A stretch of 5,292 nucleotides of DNA, from NCBI GenBank assembly GCA_937881505.1, contig CALGEM010000318.1:1-5292 (forward strand). Direction: 5' to 3'. Below the pieces are notes generated by a model that did not search any database, was not told where the DNA came from, and was given only the letters and a program-made list of their open reading frames with translations. This DNA is from an uncultured euryarchaeote (lineage in GTDB: Archaea; Thermoplasmatota; Poseidoniia; Poseidoniales; Poseidoniaceae). Below are positions 1 to 5,292 of the stretch, piece by piece. The translations under genes and the position numbers were made by a program. The first letter of the stretch is position 1, and each line of letters starts with the position of its first letter.

Positions 1-810
1 TAGGAATGCTTGAACGCCGATTTCTTTGTCTTCGCTGTCAAAGAGTCCAGCGAAGGCGATGGCTTCGGTTTCCACACCGTCGGTCAACCCTTCATCAAGG
101 GCGGAGCGCACCGTTTGTTTTCCGACACGAAGGGCGTGAGAGGATTTGCTTCCAATCCGCTTGGCCATGGCAAAGACCGTTTCTTGCAGCTCTTCGGGTG
201 GGACAACGTGGTTGACCAAACCGATGCGATGAGCCTCATCTGCGGGAACCATGTCGCCGGTCATGATCATCTCGTGGGCCTTGCCGTAGCCGACCAAACG
301 CTCCAGTCGTTGCGTCGCCCCGTAGCCGGGGATTAATCCGAGGTTGATTTCAGGCGTTCCAAAGGTGGAACGGTCGCTGGCGATTCGAATGTCACAGGAA
401 CACGCCACCTCGCAGCCGCCACCGAGGGCAAAGCCGTCCACCATGGCGATGGTGGGTTTGCTGAGGTTCCACAAGGCCTCAACGGCGTTGTCGGTAAATC
501 GCTCGCGAATGACTTGACTGCCTGCGCCGGCAAATTCCGTAATATCGGCTCCGGCAACAAAGGCGTGGGGCTTGGCCCGCTTACCCTCGGGCGGTGGATT
601 GGGCGCGGCACCCGTGACCACCAAGACGCGCACCTCATCGGTCGCTTCCATCCAGGCGCAGACCGCCTTGAGCGAAGCCATCACATCGGCGTTCAGGGCG
701 TTCAATTTGTCGGGGCGGTCAATGGTCATGCAGGCAAAGAATCCGAGGTCTGCCTCTTCGCTGAGAGGGTGGAGCTCGACCTTCATCACATCGCTTTCCG
801 GGGTGTTCAT
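1..810 (-). CDS. Enoyl-CoA hydratase/isomerase (crotonase family), 3' end cut by window edge
   Basis: Reading the minus strand from ATG at 810-808 gives 270 uninterrupted codons that leave the window in frame. The family normally ends only a few residues later, so nearly the whole enzyme is present. Seen: the substrate-entry motif RPDKLNALN (residues 32-40), the oxyanion-hole segment FVAGADI (84-90), GFALGGGCE (126-134) and GTPEINLGLIPGYGATQRL (151-169). In characterised hydratases the two glutamates equivalent to E134 and E154 add water to trans-2-enoyl-CoA, and both are kept here. A true hydratase of cytoplasmic beta-oxidation or a related acyl-CoA route is therefore more likely than an inactive paralogue. 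Unusual is a loop of about 11 extra residues (about 68-82, Pro-rich then basic) just before the oxyanion strand. The start at 810 is the first in-frame ATG after the upstream stop; M9 (786-784) is an alternative. No Shine-Dalgarno is visible. The gene is divergent from the ABC operon. The exact acyl-CoA substrate cannot be told. Confidence 0.95.
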   Translation of the reverse strand, partial: MNTPESDVMKVELHPLSEEADLGFFACMTIDRPDKLNALNADVMASLKAVCAWMEATDEVRVLVVTGAAPNPPPEGKRAKPHAFVAGADITEFAGAGSQVIRERFTDNAVEALWNLSKPTIAMVDGFALGGGCEVACSCDIRIASDRSTFGTPEINLGLIPGYGATQRLERLVGYGKAHEMIMTGDMVPADEAHRIGLVNHVVPPEELQETVFAMAKRIGSKSSHALRVGKQTVRSALDEGLTDGVETEAIAFAGLFDSEDKEIGVQAFL

Positions 811-874
811 GGGTTGACTGAACCGTCGCTTCTTCTTGATGTCATCGCCCCGCTCCAATGAAGGCCAAGCAAGG

Positions 875-882
875 TATGATAT
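875..882 (+). promoter_or_regulatory. Candidate archaeal TATA box for the ABC exporter operon
   Basis: The octamer TATGATAT lies with its centre about 26-27 bases before the ATG at 905, the spacing expected of an archaeal TATA box in front of a leaderless transcript starting at or next to that ATG. There is no Shine-Dalgarno in front of 905, which agrees with leaderless initiation. On the minus strand the element reads ATATCATA, so it could also serve the divergent crotonase gene with a leader of about 40 bases. This is pattern matching only; no start site is known. Confidence 0.4.
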
Positions 883-904
883 TCACAGACGGCTTCACCG
901 ATTT

Positions 905-1690
905 ATGACTGAGGAAAACAAACCGATGGTCAGTGCCGTGGATATGGCCAAAAAATACGGTGATTTCATCGCCCTTCATCCATTGAACGTTCAGGTTCAT
1001 GCGGGGGAATTCTTCGGTGTCTTCGGCCCCAACGGTGCGGGAAAATCCACCTTCATCAAACTCCTGACCGGGCAACTGCGTCCCAGCAAAGGCCGAATTG
1101 AGGTGCTTGGCGTTGATGCGGTGAACGACCCTCAGAAAGTCAAAGCGAACATCGGCATCGTCCCTGAATCTGAGTCCCCTCCCTCCTTCTTGACCCCTGC
1201 GGAATTCTTGGAATTCGTCGCTCGCTTGCGTGGCGTGGAGGACATGAAAAACAAAGTTGAACACTGGCTGGAATGGTTTGGTCTTCAAGACAAAAGGGAC
1301 ACGATGTGCAAGGATTTGTCCAAAGGCCAGCGACAAAAAGTCATGCTCGCCAGCGCCTTCATCCACAAACCGAAGTTGTTGTTTCTCGACGAGCCATTTG
1401 CCAACCTCGACCCCATTTACCAGCGCAAGTGCAGGGAGTGGTTGCTGGACCACGTGGCCGAAGGAGGCACGATTTTCCTCTGCTCCCACGTCCTCGAAAT
1501 GGCGGAACGAATGTGCAATCGCATGGCCATCATCAACGATGGAAAAGTGTTGGCCGCAGGCACCGTCAAGGGCCTAAAACAGTCGGAAAACGAGACGTTG
1601 GAAGACGTGTTCATTCGGCTGGTCGGACGGTCCATTGAGGATGTTGAGCGACTGAGCGACGAGGGTGTTGTGGACGATTCGGAGGAATGA
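905..1690 (+). CDS. ABC transporter ATP-binding protein, ABC-2/EcsA-like exporter type
   Basis: A 261-residue cytoplasmic nucleotide-binding subunit that hydrolyses ATP to drive the permease encoded immediately downstream. Motifs in order: Walker A GPNGAGKST (41-49), Q-loop region IGIVPESES (83-91) with glutamate in place of the usual glutamine, signature LSKGQ (138-142), Walker B LLFLDEP (158-164) with catalytic E163, D-loop NLDP (167-170), and switch histidine H195 in LCSH. All catalytic elements are intact. The VPES segment and the KGQRQKVMLASAF run recall EcsA-type exporter ATPases. The C-terminus is a short acidic tail (about 244-261). An ATG at 836 would add 23 residues with no place in the family fold. 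I prefer 905 because the ABC domain starts a few residues later and a TATA-like box lies about 26 bases upstream. It ends 2 bases before the preferred permease start. The transported substrate is not indicated. Confidence 0.95.
   Translation: MTEENKPMVSAVDMAKKYGDFIALHPLNVQVHAGEFFGVFGPNGAGKSTFIKLLTGQLRPSKGRIEVLGVDAVNDPQKVKANIGIVPESESPPSFLTPAEFLEFVARLRGVEDMKNKVEHWLEWFGLQDKRDTMCKDLSKGQRQKVMLASAFIHKPKLLFLDEPFANLDPIYQRKCREWLLDHVAEGGTIFLCSHVLEMAERMCNRMAIINDGKVLAAGTVKGLKQSENETLEDVFIRLVGRSIEDVERLSDEGVVDDSEE
1681..1685 (+). promoter_or_regulatory. Shine-Dalgarno site deciding the permease start
   Basis: GGAGG sits inside the last codons of the ATPase gene. It is 7 bases before ATG 1693 but only 1 base before ATG 1687, which overlaps the ATPase stop as ATGA. 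The spacing favours 1693 as the main start of the permease. It also implies coupled translation, with ribosomes finishing the ATPase close to where they would start the permease. Confidence 0.6.
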
Positions 1691-1692
1691 CC

Positions 1693-3384
1693 ATGGCCGG
1701 CACCTTCATTGAAACGCGTTCGTGGACGGACGAAGATTTCAGTGAAAGCGGCCCGCTCGGAACATCCTCTCACGGCGTCACGCTCAACGAGCCCCTGAGG
1801 GGCTGGGCGGCCTTTTCTGCCACGTTTCGCGTCATGTTTGTGGAAGAGGCACGAAAGAGCGTGGAGTTTGCCAAGAAACGACAAATGGTCCTCTTCCCCC
1901 TCCTGCTGACGCTGGTCACCGCCATTTCCACCATCGGTCTACAGTTCCTGGTGGGTGACTCAACCGCACAAACATCGGACATCGATTCGAAGACGTTCAC
2001 CTGGCAGGAACTGCGTTTCGCTCTTCATCTGCCCATGTTCATGTTCTCCTTGGGTATGGGAACCTTTGCGTTCATGGGCCGAGACGCCATTCTTCGGCGA
2101 ACGGGGAGCAAGAATTTCCTGCTCGCTGCCCCCGCTCTTCAACCGCTTCCCAATTCCATGGCGCACTTTGTGTACTTCGTCAAGGAAGTTCTGTTCTATG
2201 TTCTCTTGATTCTCACGCCCATCATCGCCGGCATGGCTTTGGGCATTCTTCTCGATGGCTTCGCAGGTATCCGCACCCCGCTGTTGTGGAGTTCCCTGCC
2301 GTGGACGTGGCTGGCGATGGCCACCACCTTGGGACAAGGCTTGGCCCTGTCTTTCTTGGCCTCGTCACTTTGGCTTCGTGGTCGGCCCTTCACCGTGGTC
2401 GGGCCCGCGATCGTGGTCGCTGTAGGCATCGGCGTCGGCTTGGGTCATCTCCCCGTTGACGTGTTGCTTTGGGGTTTGGCGGCGCAGTCCTCTCAAAGCG
2501 GGGTGGCCATTCTTCTCGGCCTGGCGTTGTCCCTGGGCTTGGGCTTGTTCGCTTCGCTCTTGATTCTCGATGATTTTGATGTCAGTGTGGTGGAGCGCGG
2601 CGATTTGCTGGCGCCGATGTACGCTCGACTCGGTTTCCTTGGAAGGGGCCACATCCGTTTGATCGTCGCCAAGGAATTCGTTGACCTGTTCCGTTCGGGG
2701 GCCATCAAGAAGATGACCGTCTCCTACGCCATCCCGCTCTTGGTTCTCCTTGGCATGGCGTGGCTCGTGGATTTTGCAGAAGCTCCCATTCCCATCAACC
2801 TCCTTTCCTATGCCCCGTTTTTGGGGTTCTTTGGTTTCAATTTCTACTCGTGGTTAACCATCCTTGATTCACCGGATTTCATGAACGGTTTACCGCTGAA
2901 AGTCCCCGACCTGATTCGTGCCAAAGTCGTGGTGTATTTCCTGGCCACCTCATGGATTTCGCTGATTTTCATCGTCTTGATGGCGTGGCGTTTGGATGAG
3001 TGGGCTTCCTTGCCCACCAGCATCATCGTCATGTTCGCCAATTCCGTTTACATCGTTGCTCTGACGGCGTTTTTGATGGGCTTGCGCCCCAACAAGGCCA
3101 TTTTTGACGCCTCCATCATGGTGTGGTTTTGGATTGGCACCGTCCTTCCTCTGCTGGGGCTTTTCCTCCTTTCGTTTACCCAAGGCGATGTCAGCTTGTA
3201 CGGCAACTGGTGGGAGCGAGCCAGCCAAGACGGTCTTGCCGCTACCGCTCAAATGTACGATGAATCCATGGTTCAACAAGGCTACATGGGCATGATCGCC
3301 ATCTCGATTGGCCTGATATTTGCATCCGCACTGTTGTGGAAACTGATGGACAAGCGATGGGGCCGTTCCGAGTTCTCAAACTGA
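1693..3384 (+). CDS. ABC-2-like exporter permease with about 12 membrane helices
   Basis: A 563-residue polytopic membrane protein, partner of the ATPase just upstream. About 60 mostly hydrophilic residues precede the first helix. Hydrophobic segments fall near residues 65-87, 110-128, 162-187, 204-226, 233-250, 269-292, 343-360, 369-390, 411-431, 441-463, 474-495 and 531-550. Two cytoplasm-to-membrane lead-ins resemble each other: one from R46 with VEEARKSVEF then KKRQ, the other from R322 with AKEFVDLF then IKKM. Each is followed by a helix and later by a Leu/Pro-rich loop ahead of another helix (LAAPALQPLP at 144-153, GLPLKVPDLI at 399-408). This suggests two fused ABC-2-type half-permeases, so the chain may form the whole membrane channel. 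ABC-2 proteins usually have about six helices and dimerise. No sequence signature reveals the substrate; lipids, peptides or drugs are all possible. The start at 1693 is chosen for its GGAGG spacing; 1687 would add two residues. Confidence 0.9.
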   Translation: MAGTFIETRSWTDEDFSESGPLGTSSHGVTLNEPLRGWAAFSATFRVMFVEEARKSVEFAKKRQMVLFPLLLTLVTAISTIGLQFLVGDSTAQTSDIDSKTFTWQELRFALHLPMFMFSLGMGTFAFMGRDAILRRTGSKNFLLAAPALQPLPNSMAHFVYFVKEVLFYVLLILTPIIAGMALGILLDGFAGIRTPLLWSSLPWTWLAMATTLGQGLALSFLASSLWLRGRPFTVVGPAIVVAVGIGVGLGHLPVDVLLWGLAAQSSQSGVAILLGLALSLGLGLFASLLILDDFDVSVVERGDLLAPMYARLGFLGRGHIRLIVAKEFVDLFRSGAIKKMTVSYAIPLLVLLGMAWLVDFAEAPIPINLLSYAPFLGFFGFNFYSWLTILDSPDFMNGLPLKVPDLIRAKVVVYFLATSWISLIFIVLMAWRLDEWASLPTSIIVMFANSVYIVALTAFLMGLRPNKAIFDASIMVWFWIGTVLPLLGLFLLSFTQGDVSLYGNWWERASQDGLAATAQMYDESMVQQGYMGMIAISIGLIFASALLWKLMDKRWGRSEFSN

Positions 3385-3406
3385 ACTTCACCGTCGTTCG
3401 GGCAGG

Positions 3407-3414
3407 TATGTTCT
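3407..3414 (+). promoter_or_regulatory. Weak candidate TATA box for the UPF0200-type kinase
   Basis: TATGTTCT, preceded by GG, has its centre about 29 bases before ATG 3440. The preceding gap after the permease stop is 55 bases, and there is no Shine-Dalgarno at a usable distance from 3440. The first six bases of the longer string GGTATG match those of the element before the ABC operon. A weak or leaderless promoter is plausible, but read-through from the ABC operon cannot be excluded. Confidence 0.27.
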
Positions 3415-3439
3415 TGAGCGGCGGTCATGAGCCAACCTC

Positions 3440-3994
3440 ATGGCTCAGGTGGTGGCGGTGTGCGGCATGCCCGGGTCCGGGAAAGGAGAGTTCGCCGCTG
3501 TCTTGAGCGAGGCGAAGGTCCCTATCGTGTCGATGGGGGATATGATTCGGGCGGAAGTGCGGGCTCGAGGTCTTGTGGAGGAGCCACATGTCTTTGGTGA
3601 GGTTGCTGCACAACTTCGTGCTCAACACGGCGAGGATGTTCTGGCTGTCCGGCTTTGTGATCGCGTGGACGAGTTGCTCAAAAGCCATGACCTCGTGCTC
3701 ATCGAAGGGCTGCGAGGAACGGCTGAGGATGCCGTGTTTTCCGCTCGCTGGAACGGCGCTTATCGCACCGTGGCTATACAGGCAGACAATGAATTGCGGT
3801 TCCAACGCATCGTTCAGAGAGGTCGTTCGGAAGACGGCGACCGCGCGGCCTTTGAGGCGCGAAACGAAAGGGAGCGAGGATGGGGTTTGGACGTGCTCAT
3901 CAACGGCGCCACCGATGTGCTCGTGAACGATGTGGAACTCGCTGAATTTCAGGCTCGTTGCTCGGCTTGGCTCGAGAATGTTCGCAACGCTTGA
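3440..3994 (+). CDS. UPF0200-type P-loop nucleotide kinase, substrate unknown
   Basis: A 184-residue soluble protein with the fold of small nucleoside/nucleotide kinases. Seen: P-loop GMPGSGKGE (9-17) at the very N-terminus, SMGDMIRAEV (31-40) resembling the GD-x-IR segment of the UPF0200 family, a second strand motif LVLIEGLRGTAE (85-96) where Walker B would lie, an arginine-rich lid-like region QRGRS (126-130), NERERGWG (142-149) and a terminal strand TDVLVND (158-164). This order matches archaeal UPF0200 proteins, sometimes labelled dephospho-CoA kinase-like or adenylate kinase-like without proof. The P-loop has Gly-Glu after the lysine instead of Ser/Thr; from memory, haloarchaeal relatives share this. 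The start is well supported because the P-loop strand begins two residues after the Met, as in the family. Flanking gaps of 55 and 118 bases suggest a single-gene unit. A phosphotransfer role is inferred; the acceptor is unknown. Confidence 0.85.
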   Translation: MAQVVAVCGMPGSGKGEFAAVLSEAKVPIVSMGDMIRAEVRARGLVEEPHVFGEVAAQLRAQHGEDVLAVRLCDRVDELLKSHDLVLIEGLRGTAEDAVFSARWNGAYRTVAIQADNELRFQRIVQRGRSEDGDRAAFEARNERERGWGLDVLINGATDVLVNDVELAEFQARCSAWLENVRNA

Positions 3995-4030
3995 ACTCCT
4001 CTCGTCGAGTCGAATGTATTCGCCACAGCA

Positions 4031-4051
4031 GGCCGTTTTTCGCCCGATTTT
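4031..4051 (+). terminator. Candidate archaeal T-tract terminator after the kinase gene
   Basis: A GC-rich GGCCG runs into five T (4036-4040), and a second run of four T follows at 4048-4051, about 40-55 bases after the stop at 3994. Archaeal termination needs mainly a T-rich non-template strand, so this is a reasonable site. A small hairpin, CGAA/TTCG with loop TGTA (4011-4022), lies upstream but is 13 bases from the first T-run and too short to count as a bacterial-style terminator. Confidence 0.35.
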
Positions 4052-4061
4052 CACCCAAGTG

Positions 4062-4067
4062 TTATAG
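4062..4067 (+). promoter_or_regulatory. Candidate TATA box for the secretion ATPase
   Basis: TTATAG within GTGTTATAGTC is the best A/T-rich TATA-like string in the 118-base gap. An initiation site about 26 bases downstream would fall near 4090 and give a leader of about 20 bases before ATG 4113. That leader would contain the proposed Shine-Dalgarno at 4106-4110. Pattern-based only. Confidence 0.33.
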
Positions 4068-4105
4068 TCGGGGAGATGTTGTAGCAAATTGCATTCGCGG
4101 GGGTT

Positions 4106-4110
4106 GGTGA
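4106..4110 (+). promoter_or_regulatory. Probable Shine-Dalgarno for the secretion ATPase
   Basis: GGTGA matches the right half of the full GGAGGTGA consensus complementary to the 16S 3' end. Aligned that way, the core lies about 5 bases before ATG 4113, a normal distance. This supports 4113 over the later in-frame Met codon at 4197 (residue 29). Confidence 0.4.
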
Positions 4111-4112
4111 CC

Positions 4113-5292
4113 ATGGCAAGAAAAAAGGGCGGTGGCGGTGGCCGACAAAGGGCCCGACAACGAGCGCAATACGATGAACTTGACAAGTACCCTGTCATGC
4201 CTCCACACGCCTTTGCTCGCATCGTTCGTGACAAGCAAACGCTGAACATCATCTACCAGATCATCGAGCCTCCCTTGACCAAGAAGGAACAGGAGCAACG
4301 CGATGAGATCATGGACATTTTCATTCGCTCGTTGACCGCCAACATTGAGGAGATTGATTCCAATCCAGAAGCCTACGTCCGCACGGCGATGGACAAGGTC
4401 ATCAAATCCTACAGCATGAAAATCAACAAGAAATCAAAGTCCAAACTGTTCTACTACCTGCGCCGAGACCTCATTGGCTACGGCAAGATGGACGTGCTGA
4501 TGAACGACGTCAACGTGGAAGATATTTCACTCGACGGGACCAATGTCCCCATCTTCGCCTACCACCGCAAGTTCGAATCGGTGGAAACCACCTGTGTTTG
4601 GGAGACCGATGAAGAATTGGAATCCTATGTGATTAAACTCGCTCAACGTTGTGGTAAGCACATTTCGGTAGCTGAGCCCTTGCTCGATGCAACGCTGATG
4701 GATGGCTCACGTATCGTTATGAAACTAGGCCATGAAATCTCAACCCGCGGTTCAGCCTTCTGTATTCGCCGGTTCAAGGACGACCCGTTCTCGCCGGCCG
4801 ACATCGTGGCGTTCCGAACCATGTCGTCCTTGATGGTCGCTTATCTTTGGATCGCCTTCCAGAACGAAGTGCCCATGCTGTTCGTCGGCGGTACGGCGTC
4901 TGGAAAAACGACGACCTTGAACGCCATGTGCATTTTTATCCCCTGGCAAATGAAGATCGTGTCCATCGAATCCACCCGTGAAGTCAACATCCCTCAACCC
5001 AACTGGGTGCCGGGGTTGACTCGGCAAGGGTTCGGTGGTGAGAGCGATGACGGTGTCATCGGTGAGTTCGAACTGCTCAAAGCAGCGTTACGTGAACGGC
5101 CGGAATACATCATTGTGGGTGAGATTCGTGGTGCTGAAGCTTATGTATTGTTCCAAGCAATGGCAACAGGGCACTGTGCATATTCTACAGTACACGCTGA
5201 CTCAGTACCTTCACTTGTTCACCGACTTGAGAACAAACCAATTGATATCCCGCGTGTACTACTGCCCGCACTTGAAGCATGTTCGATACAAA
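4113..5292 (+). CDS. Type II/IV secretion system ATPase, archaeal GspE/FlaI family, C-terminus cut by window edge
   Basis: 393 codons are open from ATG 4113 to the window edge with no stop. The family is a cytoplasmic hexameric ATPase that powers assembly, and in FlaI also rotation, of archaella or type IV pilus-like fibres together with a FlaJ/GspF-type membrane protein. Layout: a Gly- and Arg-rich basic tail (1-20), an N-terminal domain to about 225 ending in GSAFCIRRF, then the RecA-like motor. Seen: Walker A GGTASGKTT (259-267), Asp-box position IESTRE (285-290), Walker B region YIIVGEIRG (332-340) with E337, and His box TGHCAYSTVHADS (352-364). The Asp box has Ser where Asp is usual. Archaeal features include GTASGKTTTLNA and NWVPGLTR. 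The last 58 or so codons have sharply lower GC at third positions than the preceding part. Whether it serves an archaellum or another pilus depends on genes beyond the window. Confidence 0.93.
   Translation, partial: MARKKGGGGGRQRARQRAQYDELDKYPVMPPHAFARIVRDKQTLNIIYQIIEPPLTKKEQEQRDEIMDIFIRSLTANIEEIDSNPEAYVRTAMDKVIKSYSMKINKKSKSKLFYYLRRDLIGYGKMDVLMNDVNVEDISLDGTNVPIFAYHRKFESVETTCVWETDEELESYVIKLAQRCGKHISVAEPLLDATLMDGSRIVMKLGHEISTRGSAFCIRRFKDDPFSPADIVAFRTMSSLMVAYLWIAFQNEVPMLFVGGTASGKTTTLNAMCIFIPWQMKIVSIESTREVNIPQPNWVPGLTRQGFGGESDDGVIGEFELLKAALRERPEYIIVGEIRGAEAYVLFQAMATGHCAYSTVHADSVPSLVHRLENKPIDIPRVLLPALEACSIQ

Noticed and set aside
10..861. Plus-strand open frames of 69-115 codons across the left 860 bases
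   Set aside because: They overlap the minus-strand crotonase, whose 270 in-frame codons contain the catalytic motifs. None of the plus-strand translations resembles a protein.
836..904. Extension of the ABC ATPase to an upstream ATG at 836
   Set aside because: The added 23 residues have no family counterpart, and the TATA-like box would lie inside the coding region. Start 905 fits better.
842..1489. 215-codon minus-strand open frame opposite the ABC ATPase
   Set aside because: It is fully antisense to a gene with all ABC motifs; its composition looks like a shadow and no domain is recognisable.
3385..3439. Gap between permease and kinase searched for a small RNA or terminator
   Set aside because: Only 55 bases, no T-run and no strong inverted repeat; only a weak TATA-like string is present.
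4011..4022. Inverted repeat CGAATGTATTCG considered as an operator or intrinsic terminator hairpin
   Set aside because: The usable stem is only four base pairs and it is 13 bases from the T-run. Such a match is expected by chance and there is no second copy.
3425..4252. 275-codon minus-strand open frame opposite the kinase gene and the start of the secretion ATPase
   Set aside because: It lies antisense to the UPF0200-type gene, which has clear motifs, and crosses the terminator/promoter gap. Its translation shows no recognisable domain. Open antisense frames are common in GC-biased coding DNA.

Overview
The window looks like ordinary chromosomal DNA from a euryarchaeon, most plausibly a marine Group II / Poseidoniales-type lineage. 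The signs are an archaeal-style secretion/archaellum ATPase, a UPF0200-type kinase otherwise known from archaea, TATA-like boxes about 26-30 bases before leaderless-looking starts, and moderately GC-rich coding DNA. The lineage is inferred from protein style alone. The two outermost genes run off the window ends. The odd window length and a composition change at the right edge would fit a metagenome-derived contig, but this cannot be proven here.

Layout, left to right. (1) 1-810, minus strand: an enoyl-CoA hydratase (crotonase) with both catalytic glutamates, missing only its last few residues at the left edge. (2) 811-904: a 94-base divergent promoter region. (3) 905-1690 and 1693-3384, plus strand: a translationally coupled ABC exporter pair, an ATPase and a roughly 12-helix ABC-2-like permease that appears to be two half-permeases in one chain. 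Its substrate is unknown; the ATPase is EcsA-like. (4) 3440-3994, plus: a small P-loop kinase of the UPF0200 type. (5) 3995-4112: 118 bases holding a probable T-tract terminator and a promoter for the next gene. (6) 4113-5292, plus, cut by the right edge: a type II/IV secretion ATPase of the archaeal GspE/FlaI family, which powers an archaellum or pilus-like machine. No non-coding stretch exceeds about 120 bases. I see no tRNA, rRNA, CRISPR, insertion sequence or long repeat.

The genes probably form separate units: a beta-oxidation-type enzyme reading left, an ABC exporter operon, a solitary kinase, and the start of a surface-appendage or secretion locus continuing to the right. Only the ABC pair is clearly a functional couple. 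I found no convincing new multi-gene system. The most noteworthy signals are an abrupt fall in third-position GC within the last 60 or so codons of the secretion ATPase, the duplicated architecture of the permease, a proline/basic insertion in the crotonase, and a changed Asp box in the secretion ATPase.
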